A stretch of DNA of 35,075 bases from Candidatus Homeothermus arabinoxylanisolvens (GCA_001689405.1 LUJO01000033.1:1-35075), one strand, 5' to 3'; shown: positions 1 to 9,076, counted from the stretch's first letter. The notes: a model not told the origin generated them from the sequence alone. Program-made: numbers and translations.

Positions 1-1
1 G

Positions 2-2443
2 CCTTTTTATGGTTTAGCGGACAGTAATACATTTTTATGTATCGTCGCCCATGCCGCCACGGGCGCCGGTAATTCAACGACACTACGTTACAGTCGTCCT
101 GCCGAGGCTTGGGTGGAAGCGTTGCCGGTGGGCAATTCGTCTATGGGCGCCATGATATTCGGAGGTGTGGACCGTGAGGTATTGCAACTGAATGAGGAGA
201 CTTTCTGGAGCGGCGGTCCGTATGACAACAATAATCCGGAAGGTCTGTCAAAGCTGTCCGAGATACGCCGACTGATTTTTGAGGGTAAGGCGAAGGAAGC
301 CGAGGACTTGATACAAAGCAGTTATATGACCCCGAAGCATGGCATGAAGTACCTTACGCTCGGTTCACTGTGGATTGACTTCAACCACAGTGACAAGGCG
401 GATGAGTATATACGTCGGCTCGATATAGCCGATGCGTGCGCTACGGTCGATTATGCCGTTGACGGTGTGAAGTACAGCCGTGAGACATTCGCATCTATAC
501 CCGACGGGGTTATCATAATGAAGCTGTCGGCTGACAAGGGAGGCGCCTTGAACTTCAAGATCGGCTATGACGCTCCCGAAGGCTCGATGGTAAAGACTGA
601 CGGCGGTATAATGACGGTGACCGTACCCGGAGTGGCCCATGAAGGGGTAGAGGCGGCTCTTAAGGCAGAGGAGCGGATAAAGGTGACCGCCGACGGTAAA
701 ACTACCGACGGAAACGGTTGTATAGAAGTCACGGGCGCCAAAGAGGCCGTGATTTATATAGCTGCCGCTACCAACTATGTGTCGTACGATGACGTGAGCG
801 GAGATGCGGCGGCAAAAGCCGACAAGCTGCTCGCCGGTGTTGACGGACGTGACTATAAGAAGTTGAAAGCAGCCCATGTGAAGGCGTACAGAGAGCAGTT
901 TGACCGGGTCAGGCTTGAATTGCCCGATGTGGCTTCATCGTCGGCCGACACCGACCTGCGCGTAGCCGGTTTCCGCGATGTCTATGATCCGTCGCTGATG
1001 GCTCTGTTGTTTAACTACGGCCGTTATCTGCTGATATGCTCGTCGCAGCCGGGCGGACAGCCTGCCAATCTTCAGGGTATATGGAACGACAGCATGAACG
1101 CTCCGTGGGACAGCAAGTATACGATAAATATAAATACCGAGATGAATTATTGGCCTGCGGAGGTCACCAACCTCAGCGAGACGCATGAGCCGTTGTTTGA
1201 CATGGTTGAGGAGCTCTCCGTGACCGGCACCCGTACAGCCAAAGTCCTTTATGACGCGCGGGGCTGGGTGGCACATCATAATACCGACCTGTGGCGTGCG
1301 TGCGGCCCCGTGGATCATGCCACATTCGGCATGTGGCCCAACGGAGGAGCTTGGCTCGCCACCCATCTGTGGCAGCATTATCTTTTTACCGGCGACAAGG
1401 AGTTTCTTAAAAGATATTATCCGGTCATAAAGGGCACCGCAGACTTTTATTTAAGTCATCTGGTATCTGACCCTGAAAACGGCTTTTTGGTGACAACACC
1501 CTCTATGTCGCCGGAGCACGGTTATACCAATACATCCATAACCGCCGGTTGTGAGATGGATAACCAGATAGCCTATGATGCCCTTGAGAATACACGTCTT
1601 GCGGCAGAGGCTCTCGGCGTAGACAAGGCATACCGCGATACGTTGATGTCAGCCATAAAACGGATATCGCCGATGCGTGTGGGACGCCACGGACAGCTTC
1701 AGGAGTGGAGCGTGGACGCCGATGACCCCAAGGACGAGCACCGTCACATATCGCACCTTTACGGACTCTATCCGTCCAATCATATATCGCCGTTCCGCAC
1801 CCCCGACGCTTTTGCGGGAGCACGCACCACGCTCATGCAGCGCGGCGACATGGCTACCGGCTGGAGCATAGGCTGGAAGATAAACATGTGGGCACGCATG
1901 CTTGACGGTAATCATGCCGACAAAATTGTGAGAAATATGATAACCTTGCTGCCGGCCAAGCATGGCAATGACGAAGGACGTCTTTATCCAAATCTTTTTG
2001 ACGCGCATCCGCCGTTTCAGATTGACGGTAACTTCGGCTACACCGCCGGCATCGCCGAAATGCTTCTGCAGAGTCATGACGGTGCCGTACACCTGCTGCC
2101 CGCGCTCCCCGACGCGCTCCCCGAAGGACGTGTAAGCGGACTTAAGGCCCGAGGCAACTTTGATGTGGCGATGGAGTGGGGCGACGGGCGGCTCAAGTCG
2201 GCTGCCATAAAGTCCAATATAGGCGGCACGTTGCGCATACGGTCGGCTATACCGCTGAAGGGCAAAGGGCTCCGTCAGGCTAAAGGCGCTTGTCCCAATC
2301 CGTTGCTTTCAGCAGGTTCACCGAGACCGGTCGAAGTATCGTCGGAATGCAAAGGGCTTGACCGCCGCGACATAAAAGTATATGAATATGATGTTATAAC
2401 CCGACCGGGCGACATTATCAAACTGTCGCCTGCGGCGAGGTAA
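2..2443 (+). CDS. GH95 family alpha-L-fucosidase, 5' end missing
   Basis: Glycoside hydrolase family 95 enzymes remove alpha-1,2-linked L-fucose (some remove L-galactose) from glycans, by inversion, in the periplasm or at the cell surface. The N-terminal domain starts with RPAEAWVEALPVGN, the usual GH95 opening. The catalytic (alpha/alpha)6 barrel carries NINTEMNYWP (the Asn pair that assists the catalytic base), SPEHGY, SHLYGLYPSNHI and QIDGNFG (the Asp acting as base in the family). The frame is open to base 2 with no ATG, GTG or TTG before the GTG at 113, and that GTG lies inside the conserved domain. Codons 32-67 read FLCIVAHAATGA, like the end of a signal peptide, so the true start and n-region are lost. 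Base 29 and leftwards is probably foreign. From about residue 12 of the visible frame the protein is full length for GH95. A terminator follows at 2471-2490. It faces the HTCS gene convergently. Confidence 0.9.
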   Translation, partial: PFYGLADSNTFLCIVAHAATGAGNSTTLRYSRPAEAWVEALPVGNSSMGAMIFGGVDREVLQLNEETFWSGGPYDNNNPEGLSKLSEIRRLIFEGKAKEAEDLIQSSYMTPKHGMKYLTLGSLWIDFNHSDKADEYIRRLDIADACATVDYAVDGVKYSRETFASIPDGVIIMKLSADKGGALNFKIGYDAPEGSMVKTDGGIMTVTVPGVAHEGVEAALKAEERIKVTADGKTTDGNGCIEVTGAKEAVIYIAAATNYVSYDDVSGDAAAKADKLLAGVDGRDYKKLKAAHVKAYREQFDRVRLELPDVASSSADTDLRVAGFRDVYDPSLMALLFNYGRYLLICSSQPGGQPANLQGIWNDSMNAPWDSKYTININTEMNYWPAEVTNLSETHEPLFDMVEELSVTGTRTAKVLYDARGWVAHHNTDLWRACGPVDHATFGMWPNGGAWLATHLWQHYLFTGDKEFLKRYYPVIKGTADFYLSHLVSDPENGFLVTTPSMSPEHGYTNTSITAGCEMDNQIAYDALENTRLAAEALGVDKAYRDTLMSAIKRISPMRVGRHGQLQEWSVDADDPKDEHRHISHLYGLYPSNHISPFRTPDAFAGARTTLMQRGDMATGWSIGWKINMWARMLDGNHADKIVRNMITLLPAKHGNDEGRLYPNLFDAHPPFQIDGNFGYTAGIAEMLLQSHDGAVHLLPALPDALPEGRVSGLKARGNFDVAMEWGDGRLKSAAIKSNIGGTLRIRSAIPLKGKGLRQAKGACPNPLLSAGSPRPVEVSSECKGLDRRDIKVYEYDVITRPGDIIKLSPAAR
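12..29 (+). repeat. Left copy of 18-bp terminal inverted repeat; probable insertion-sequence end
   Basis: The 18 bases GTTTAGCGGACAGTAATA occur here and, as a perfect reverse complement, at 35050-35067. The flanking bases differ on both sides of each copy, so only these 18 bp are shared. The copy lies where the signal peptide of the GH95 gene should begin and replaces its start. This fits the end of an insertion sequence whose body lies outside the window to the left. No transposase is visible, so the family cannot be assigned. The 8-mer TTTTTATG occurs immediately before the repeat (4-11) and again shortly after it (32-39). Confidence 0.55.
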
Positions 2444-2470
2444 CTTTTACCGCCGGTTGCGCGGTGAGGG

Positions 2471-2498
2471 GGCGTACATAATCGTACGCCTCTTTTTT
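2471..2498 (+). terminator. Intrinsic terminator after the GH95 gene
   Basis: A perfect 7-bp stem GGCGTAC/GTACGCC (2471-2477 with 2484-2490) has a 6-base loop and is followed by TCTTTTTTAT. The T-run lies on the plus-strand side only, so it ends the GH95 transcript. It abuts the stop codon of the convergent HTCS gene (2497-2499), which has no T-run of its own here. Confidence 0.75.
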
Positions 2499-5400
2499 AT
2501 TCTGTGGGTCTTACTGCATTTGCGGCATATTCAGTCGGTGATATACCGTACAGTTCCTTGAATGCGGTCGAGAAGTTATTGGGATTCTTGAAGCCTGTAG
2601 CGTATGCTATTTCCGCTATACAAAGCCGTTTTTCAGCCAATAGCTTGGCCGCCATCTGCAGACGTGTGTTGCGGATGAAGTCGCGCGGCGACTGGTTGGT
2701 AAGCTCTTTAAGTTTACGATGCAGGTGCACACGGCTTAGACCGACGTTGTTTGCAAGCATCTCTACAGTCAGATTGGGGTCGCCTATGTTGGCGTTCATC
2801 ACCTTCATGACACGTTCCATCAGGCGCTCGTCGTCGGAGCTGACTTCGATGTCATTGAGTTTGTCCTCATGCGATTGCTTGCCGCTGAACACATTGCGCA
2901 GGCGGTTGTGGCTACGCAGCAGGTTCTCCACGGTGGTCTGCAATATCTTTATGTTGAACGGTTTGGTTATGTAGGCGTCGGCTCCGTTCTCAAGACCCTC
3001 GATATTGTCCTGCTCGGTTGTCTTGGCCGTAAGCAGAATTACAGGTATGTCGTTGAGGTTTATGTTTTGTTTTATCTTGCGTGTCAGGGTGAGGCCGTCG
3101 GTCTCCGGCATCATGACGTCCGACACGACAAGGTCGGGCTTGCTTTTGAATATCGATTCCAAAGCCTCGCGTCCGTTGCTGCAACCTGTCACGCTGTAGT
3201 ATTTCGACAACTCGGCTATGATGTATTCCCTGATCTCCTCATCGTCCTCTACGACAAGCACTTTCTGCCCTTTCTGACGTTTGCGCTCTTCAGGGGTATA
3301 GTTGTCGGTGAGGTCGTCGTCAGTCTTCTGCTCGACCGGCTTATCGTCAGCTGCCGCGGTGTCGGTGCTGTCAGTCACAAGCTCATCTTCATTCAAGTGG
3401 CTGTTGCCGAGCGGAACGGTAACGGTAAATACGCTGCCCTTGCCGGCTGCCGTATTGTCATCGACCGTGATAGTGCCGTGATGCAGTTTCACCAATGAAT
3501 TGGTAAGATGCAGACCTACGCCCGTACCGCCCGTGTTGGTGCCTCCCGCCTGATAGAAACGCTCGAATATCTGGCGACGTTCCTGCTCGGGAATACCTAT
3601 GCCGGTATCGGCTACGGTTATTATCAGATTTCCTGTGGCTCCGTCGCCATTGTCGCCTGACGTGTTGACCGATATGTCGATGCTGCCGCCGTCAGGAGTG
3701 TACTTCACCGCATTTGACAGCAGGTTCATTATTATTTTGTCGAAGTTGGCTTTGTCTACCCATGCTTTCAGGCCTTCGTGCCCGTTTGTATGAAAATTAA
3801 GCGTTATGTTTTTTGAGCGCGTGGCCGGATAGAATGTCTCGCAGAGGTCATTGATAAACGGCACAATCTCGATCTCCGTAAACCGCAGTTTCATCTGGTT
3901 CTTGTCAATCTTTCTGATATCCATCAGCTCGTTGATAAGGCGCAGTATGCGGTTGGCATTGCGTTGTATCAGACGGTACTCTTTTTGCCGGGCTGTGTCG
4001 TCGTCGGTTTCCATAAGTTTTTTCAGAGGGCTTATGACGAGCGACATAGGTGTACGTATCTCGTGCGATATGTTGGTGAAGAAGCGCAGTTTAGCCTCGT
4101 AAATCTCTTCGGCGTGTTTCTGCTCCATCTTTTCACGCTTGTCGTTGATGCGTCGGCGTACCATGAGCCAAACTATCGACGCTATACCTGCCAGCGCTAT
4201 TATATATATGAGTTTCATCCACCAAGCGGTCCACCACGGGTGGGCCACATCGATGATTATCGTGGTTTCATCCGATTCTATGCCGTTGTCGGTCGCTTTT
4301 ACCTTTAGCAGATGTTCGCCCGGATTAAGCTCGCTGAAGTTGATTATGTTGGTGTTGTGGGGCAGTGTTTCCCATTTTGAGCCGTCAATCGAATACACAA
4401 ACTGCATCGACCCCGTACGGTTTAGCTCATAGGTCGACAGCTCGATGGAGAACGAATTGTCGGAATGTGACAGGTTTATGCGCTTTGCGTTGTATACCGG
4501 GCCGTCGATGACCTTGCGGCGTCCCGACATCGTTTCAGAGGTTACGGCGCGCCCGTGCAGATACATGTTGATTATTCTTACGTTCCACTTCCTTCCCGGC
4601 ACGGTTATTTCATCGGGGTTGAAGTAGGTTATGCCGTTTATGCCGCCGAAGTACAGATTGCCGTTGCGGTCTTTGAGCGATGAGCCTTTGTAAAACTCGT
4701 TGCCCTGCAGACCGTCGTCAACGTAGTAGTTGCAAAATGTGTTTTCGGCTATGTCAAATCTTGTCAGACCCATGTTGGTGCTTATCCACAGGTTGCGGTC
4801 ATGCTCTTCTATGGCATACACCGTGCTGCTGTGCAGACCGTCCTGAATCGAGTAGTCTCGTCGGCTCTCGTCGGCCGGATTGTAACGTACCAGTCCGTTA
4901 GACGTACCTATCCAGAGTATGCCTTCTTCCGTGCCGGTGATGCAGTTGATGATTTCGTTTTGAAAGGGAATCTCTATCCTGTTGCCGTCGCCGGGTGAGT
5001 GTATTGCGTTAAGACCGTCGTAGGTACCCATATACAATACGTCGGTGGCGGGTGAGTAGTACAGCGATGTTATCCACTGACATATTGAGTCGGCCCATTC
5101 GGGATTCTGCACGGCCTTTTTCATCGCGTGGTCGTAACGAAACAGTCCCGAGCCCATTGTGCCGATCCATACGTTGTGTCGTTTGTCTTCGACAAATGAG
5201 TATACATGCTTGGCCTCGAAGTTATTCTTGCCCTTCTCTGTAAGGGTGACTTTGCGGAATGTGCCTGTCTTGCGGTCAAATATGCCCGTACCGTGGCCGT
5301 ATGACCCTACCCACATATTGCCGGCCGAGTCCTCAAAAAGCGTCATCGCCACCGGAGGCACCTGCGAGTCGTAGTGTCTTATCAGATTGTAGTCTTTGTC

Positions 5401-5757
5401 AAGATTATAGATGCTCTCTCCGTCAGTACCTACCCACAGACTGCCGTTGTCATCCATGATCATCGACAGCACGCACTTGCTGCCTATGTTGTTGTGGAGC
5501 AGCGAGCGGTTGCCTATGTAGTGGAAGTTATTGGTGACGGGAGGTATGAGCATGGCGCCTTTCTGGAAAATGGCCAGCCACATGTTGCCTGTGGAGTCAT
5601 AGAGCACTTGGTGTACTTTCTGGGTGCGGTAGTCAAACTTGTCACTGCCAAAGGGTATGTCGGTCACCTTGTATGTGTGTGGGTCAAGGCGCTTCAACCC
5701 GGCGCCGTCGGTGGCGAGGAGTATGTCGCCGTTGTCGTCGCGGGCCATCCTCACCAC
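2497..5757 (-). CDS. Hybrid two-component system protein (HTCS), C-terminal part after frameshift
   Basis: This is the larger part of a one-protein sensor kinase/transcription regulator of the kind that controls PULs. In order it has beta-propeller repeats of the sensor (residues about 1-390, repeated motifs such as NMWVGSYGHG and LWIGTSNGLVRY), a Y_Y_Y-type domain (about 420-505), one membrane helix (about 509-534), a HisKA domain with NISHEIRTP (His near 560), a HATPase domain (NLLSNAVKYTPDGG, DTGIGIP, GTGVGLHL), a receiver domain (VVEDDEE, phospho-acceptor Asp in VVSDVMMP near 879, Lys in YITKPFN), and an AraC-type HTH pair (about 985-1080). It has no signal peptide, and its frame stays open upstream into the C8 tract at 5772-5779. 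One extra C there joins it to the 5760-6518 fragment, giving about 1338 residues, a normal HTCS length. On its own this piece would leave the sensor in the cytoplasm. Confidence 0.9.
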   Translation of the reverse strand: MVRMARDDNGDILLATDGAGLKRLDPHTYKVTDIPFGSDKFDYRTQKVHQVLYDSTGNMWLAIFQKGAMLIPPVTNNFHYIGNRSLLHNNIGSKCVLSMIMDDNGSLWVGTDGESIYNLDKDYNLIRHYDSQVPPVAMTLFEDSAGNMWVGSYGHGTGIFDRKTGTFRKVTLTEKGKNNFEAKHVYSFVEDKRHNVWIGTMGSGLFRYDHAMKKAVQNPEWADSICQWITSLYYSPATDVLYMGTYDGLNAIHSPGDGNRIEIPFQNEIINCITGTEEGILWIGTSNGLVRYNPADESRRDYSIQDGLHSSTVYAIEEHDRNLWISTNMGLTRFDIAENTFCNYYVDDGLQGNEFYKGSSLKDRNGNLYFGGINGITYFNPDEITVPGRKWNVRIINMYLHGRAVTSETMSGRRKVIDGPVYNAKRINLSHSDNSFSIELSTYELNRTGSMQFVYSIDGSKWETLPHNTNIINFSELNPGEHLLKVKATDNGIESDETTIIIDVAHPWWTAWWMKLIYIIALAGIASIVWLMVRRRINDKREKMEQKHAEEIYEAKLRFFTNISHEIRTPMSLVISPLKKLMETDDDTARQKEYRLIQRNANRILRLINELMDIRKIDKNQMKLRFTEIEIVPFINDLCETFYPATRSKNITLNFHTNGHEGLKAWVDKANFDKIIMNLLSNAVKYTPDGGSIDISVNTSGDNGDGATGNLIITVADTGIGIPEQERRQIFERFYQAGGTNTGGTGVGLHLTNSLVKLHHGTITVDDNTAAGKGSVFTVTVPLGNSHLNEDELVTDSTDTAAADDKPVEQKTDDDLTDNYTPEERKRQKGQKVLVVEDDEEIREYIIAELSKYYSVTGCSNGREALESIFKSKPDLVVSDVMMPETDGLTLTRKIKQNINLNDIPVILLTAKTTEQDNIEGLENGADAYITKPFNIKILQTTVENLLRSHNRLRNVFSGKQSHEDKLNDIEVSSDDERLMERVMKVMNANIGDPNLTVEMLANNVGLSRVHLHRKLKELTNQSPRDFIRNTRLQMAAKLLAEKRLCIAEIAYATGFKNPNNFSTAFKELYGISPTEYAANAVRPTE

Positions 5758-5759
5758 CG

Positions 5760-6518
5760 TTAAGTGGTTGAGGGGGGGGTAGTTATAATGTTGCGTATGC
5801 AGTCGTTGGCGCGGTCGTATGTATATAACCCGGCATTTTGTCCTGCAAAAAATATGTGGCCGTCACCGTCTACAATCGTATTGGTTATGTGCGGACTCCC
5901 GTTTTTGATGTAGTCTACGGCGTTGTAGTTGCGGTCTATGCGGGTCACTCCGTGCTTGCCGCGGGTTATCCACATGTTGCCCTCGTAGTCCTCTACGCCG
6001 TCGCCTATGAGTCGCAGAGGTGTGCTGCCCGCTACCTGTAGAGGCTCAAGAGTCAGTTTGCCGTTGTTTTCACGCAGAAGCATGATGTCGTTGCCCAGAC
6101 ACCATATGTCGCCGTTGCGTCGTTGGACAAAGTTTGATATGGCACCGTTGTATGGTGTGCCGTCGTTCTTTTCCAACAGCCTGCCGAATCTGTTTGAGTC
6201 GGGAAAATATTGCTGTACGCCGCTGTTGGTGCCTACGAAGCGCCGTCCTTCCGAGTCCTCGAATACAGTGTTGACAAAGTTGCTCGCTATCGTCGTGCTG
6301 TCGCCCGGTATATTCTTGTATATGGTGAATTTTACTCCGTCATAGCGGTTCAGGCCGTCCTCGGTGCTTATCCACAGCATGCCGTCGCTGTCCTGAAACA
6401 TATGCTTTATCAGGCTGCTCGACAGATAATGGTCCGATGAGAAGAGTTTGTAGCTTTGTGCTTTTCCACATAGCGCGCCTATTGCTATAGCAAATATTAA
6501 GTATAATGATCTGTACAT
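5760..6518 (-). CDS. HTCS sensor, N-terminal part (signal peptide and first propeller repeats), frameshifted
   Basis: This is the 5' part of the split HTCS gene. Residues 1-20 (MYRSLYLIFAIAIGALCGKA) are a signal peptide for export of the sensor. They are followed by propeller repeats with the usual motifs LIKHMFQDSDGMLWISTEDGLNRYDG and later GDIWCLG, NMWITRG and GHIFFAG. The frame ends in a short out-of-frame tail, TTPPSTT, directly after a run of eight C's on the coding strand. With nine C's the reading would continue TTPPLNHLTVVRMARDDNGD straight into the downstream fragment, restoring a propeller repeat. As written, the product is a secreted 252-residue sensor fragment without membrane anchor or kinase. 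Cause: either a homopolymer miscount or genuine slippage. Confidence 0.85.
   Translation of the reverse strand: MYRSLYLIFAIAIGALCGKAQSYKLFSSDHYLSSSLIKHMFQDSDGMLWISTEDGLNRYDGVKFTIYKNIPGDSTTIASNFVNTVFEDSEGRRFVGTNSGVQQYFPDSNRFGRLLEKNDGTPYNGAISNFVQRRNGDIWCLGNDIMLLRENNGKLTLEPLQVAGSTPLRLIGDGVEDYEGNMWITRGKHGVTRIDRNYNAVDYIKNGSPHITNTIVDGDGHIFFAGQNAGLYTYDRANDCIRNIITTPPSTT
5772..5779 (-). other. C8 homopolymer at the HTCS frameshift point
   Basis: Eight consecutive G's on the plus strand (C's on the coding strand) lie exactly where the two HTCS frames meet. Adding one C fuses the frames. Such tracts are prone both to sequencing miscounts and to slipped-strand mispairing. Confidence 0.85.
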
Positions 6519-6721
6519 CGTATCAATATTAAGGTATCATCTTAAAATCTACGTAAAGGTAATAATATTTTTTCAAATACCGGCTATTACCGTCGGTCAA
6601 ATTTGTATCGCCCGCCTGTACATGCTCCTGTGGATGACCTTATTGTGTATATGCACCGCTGCGGGGCGGGGGAGGGCGATAGCGTTGCATATTAGGCCGT
6701 TATTGATTATGATTGCGCGAT

Positions 6722-6759
6722 TTAACATTTCTACGCCTCTGTTAACTTTATTTTTTAAC
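6722..6759 (+). promoter_or_regulatory. Candidate HTCS operator: three TTAAC boxes
   Basis: TTAAC occurs at 6722-6726, 6742-6746 and 6755-6759. The first two are exactly 20 bp apart and share the longer form TTAACwTT. GTTAA at 6741-6745 and TTAAC at 6755-6759 also form an inverted pair. The group ends 10 bp upstream of the -33 box, where an activator of the AraC type would bind. Binding by this HTCS is inferred from position only. Confidence 0.35.
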
Positions 6760-6768
6760 GAAATTTAT

Positions 6769-6799
6769 TTTGTTTTTAATTTATAAATGTATACTTTTG
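6769..6799 (+). promoter_or_regulatory. Promoter of the phosphoesterase-SusCD operon
   Basis: TTTG at 6769-6772 and TACTTTTG at 6792-6799, 19 bp apart, match the Bacteroidetes consensus TTTG and TAnnTTTG fully. Transcription would start near 6806 and give a leader of about 260 nt before the ATG at 7065. Confidence 0.7.
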
Positions 6800-7064
6800 T
6801 TCCGTCATGAAACCTAACAAGTTTCGTTTTGATAAATGTGAAACTTAAAATGATTAATAATCCGTTAAAAGTAACGTTATGCAATGACCTGATATAGACC
6901 ATGATACCACGTGCAACATTGTGCTTTGGTAACCTTAAACCATTAGTGAGGCTCGAGATCTTCTCCGGTCTCATACGTGTTTGGATTACAGTCCATGACA
7001 CATGATCGATATTAACGGTCGATTAAGCTATATAAACTTAAATAATGAATCAATTATATCATAT

Positions 7065-9050
7065 ATGAGAAACTTAGCGAAGTATTTTTTACGAGTGGCT
7101 TTTGTCGCCATGCTGTCAGTCGCAGTCTATAGCTGTAGCGATGATGACAATGATGATGCCGTCGCCGACGATTTAAAAGTCCAGTTCACTCTGCCGCAGT
7201 CAGTCGATCTGTTCCGTGGCGGCGATCTGTACTTCTCGGTCATTGACGGAGAGGCCCCGCTTACCTCCGACATTATGATGCTGGAGTCATCGGGTGGTGT
7301 GTTCTACAACTGCGCCATTTCCAATGTAAGCGAGTCGAGTTTTGCCGTAACTGTCCCCGCTGACTTTGAGACGGGCACATATCGCGCTTATATCAAGCGT
7401 GGTGACCGCCGCAAGCTTTACGGTACGGTATCTATTAATATAATAGACGGTGCGGTTATAAATCCTGCTGAAGGCACTACCGTTTACGGTCAGGTAATAT
7501 GCGGCGGTAACGGCGTCAAGGATGTCGTGGTTTCCGACGGTGTAGAGGTTACGGTGACCGACAACGAGGGTGTTTACCAGCTTAAATCGGCTAAAAAGAC
7601 CGGTTATGTGTTCATATCGGTGCCCTCAGGCTACGAAGTGCCCTCCGACGGTGTGCTCCCGCGTTTCGCCATGCACTTGCGTGCCGATGCCGCCACTCCC
7701 GAGCGCGTCGACTTCACTCTCAACGAGGCATTCGGTCAGGACACATATAAAGTGTTCTTCCTCGGCGACATGCACCTTGCAAAGCGCACCAAAGACCTTG
7801 AGCAGTTCAAGGACTTCACCGATGACCTCAATAAATACATGGCCGCTCACTCGGGCGAGAAGATGTATGCCGTCACTCTCGGCGACATGACTTGGGACCT
7901 TTACTGGTACGACAACAAGTATGAGCTTGCCGACTACCTCAATACGGTCAACGACGCTTTCAAGAACCTACAGATATTCCATACGATGGGCAACCATGAC
8001 AACGACATGATGACTACCTCCGACTTCGATGCCGAGATACGTTACCGTGCGGTCATAGCTCCCACATATTACTCCTTTAATATAGGTAAGATACACTATG
8101 TGGTTCTTGACGATATCGATTGCAGCCGCTACGACGGCACCGACAAGCGCAACTATGACAAGAAGATTTCCGACGAGCAGTTTGCTTGGCTCGAAAAAGA
8201 CCTCGCACATGTGGCCAAGACCACTCCTCTGGTTGTGACCATGCACGCTCAGGTATTCAAGCCCGGCGACGCCACCTCTTATGTCATCGACCATGACCCG
8301 GCCAATACCAACCGCCTGTTTGAGATACTTGCCGGATACAAAGTACACTTTGTCACCGGACATACCCATCAGATTTACAATGTCACCCCCGACAACTCCA
8401 ATTCGGGTACTTCACTTGAATTCTTCGAGCACAATGCCGGCGCGGTATGCGCTTCTTGGTGGTGGTCGGGCAATCTTACTCCCGGCATGCACCTCGCTAC
8501 CGACGGCGCTCCCGGCGGTTACGCCATCTGGGATGTCAACGGCACTGACTTCAAGTACATTTTCAAAGGTACGGGATACAACGAGGACGTTCAGTTCCGC
8601 AGCTACGACCTTAACAAGGTAAGCTTTACCGACGCCGATGTCCCCAACATGACTACCAACGATAAGGTGCGCAAGGAGTGGAAGAAGTATACCGACGCTT
8701 ATCCCGCAAGCACCGCCAATGAAGTGCTTATCAATGTATGGAACTGGAACCCCTCTTGGACCATCACCGTTACCGGTGAGAACGGCGCGGTTCTCGATGC
8801 CACTCCCGTTCAGGCCTATGACCCGCTCCACATTGCGGCTCTTACCGTAAAGCGCTTCGACAAAACCACCAAGGCCGATGCAAGCGTACCCGGCATGATT
8901 ACCGAAATGCATCCCCACTTCTTCAAGGTGACGGCTCCCGATGCCGGTACCGACCTGAAGATCACGGTCAAGGATGAGTTCGGCAACACATGGACCGAAA
9001 ACATGGCCCGTCCTAAGGACTTCTCCATCGAAGCCTACATGCCCAAGTGA
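7065..9050 (+). CDS. Lipoprotein calcineurin-like metallophosphoesterase
   Basis: This is a predicted metal-dependent phosphoesterase anchored to the membrane by lipid. I place the start at 7065 because MRNLAKYFLRVAFVAMLSV followed by AVYSC is a clean lipoprotein signal with Cys at about residue 22. The earlier ATG at 7002 would bury it behind 21 unrelated residues. After an acidic SDDDNDD stretch (often seen on surface-exposed lipoproteins) come an N-terminal beta domain (about 35-225), the metallophosphoesterase core and a C-terminal beta domain. Metal ligands are visible: FLGDMHL (about 234), TLGDMTWD, GNHDND (about 307), TMHAQVF and GHTHQIYN (about 431). The three-part layout matches the calcineurin N / Metallophos / C-terminal family of Bacteroidetes. 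It is the first gene of the SusCD operon, 26 bp before susC. The substrate is unknown; a phosphorylated glycan fragment or phosphodiester is an inference. Confidence 0.88.
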   Translation: MRNLAKYFLRVAFVAMLSVAVYSCSDDDNDDAVADDLKVQFTLPQSVDLFRGGDLYFSVIDGEAPLTSDIMMLESSGGVFYNCAISNVSESSFAVTVPADFETGTYRAYIKRGDRRKLYGTVSINIIDGAVINPAEGTTVYGQVICGGNGVKDVVVSDGVEVTVTDNEGVYQLKSAKKTGYVFISVPSGYEVPSDGVLPRFAMHLRADAATPERVDFTLNEAFGQDTYKVFFLGDMHLAKRTKDLEQFKDFTDDLNKYMAAHSGEKMYAVTLGDMTWDLYWYDNKYELADYLNTVNDAFKNLQIFHTMGNHDNDMMTTSDFDAEIRYRAVIAPTYYSFNIGKIHYVVLDDIDCSRYDGTDKRNYDKKISDEQFAWLEKDLAHVAKTTPLVVTMHAQVFKPGDATSYVIDHDPANTNRLFEILAGYKVHFVTGHTHQIYNVTPDNSNSGTSLEFFEHNAGAVCASWWWSGNLTPGMHLATDGAPGGYAIWDVNGTDFKYIFKGTGYNEDVQFRSYDLNKVSFTDADVPNMTTNDKVRKEWKKYTDAYPASTANEVLINVWNWNPSWTITVTGENGAVLDATPVQAYDPLHIAALTVKRFDKTTKADASVPGMITEMHPHFFKVTAPDAGTDLKITVKDEFGNTWTENMARPKDFSIEAYMPK

Positions 9051-9076
9051 TTATTAACAGAAACCATCAATAACAC

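Larger units (their letters stand above)
6519..7064. other. Regulatory spacer between the HTCS gene and the SusCD operon
   Basis: This 546-bp divergent spacer holds no convincing gene. The part near the HTCS (6519-6720) shows only a poor promoter candidate for the minus strand. From 6722 on it is AT-rich and carries three TTAAC boxes, a strong plus-strand promoter (6769-6799) and then a leader of about 260 nt before the phosphoesterase start. Weak hairpins are possible in the leader, for example ATCGA/TCGAT around 7005-7025, but none has the form of a known riboswitch. Confidence 0.6.

Noticed and set aside
6765..7001. 78-residue minus-strand frame in the HTCS-SusCD spacer
   Set aside because: It overlaps the strong plus-strand promoter and its leader, has no recognisable domain or signal peptide, and its AT-rich sequence would give such frames by chance.
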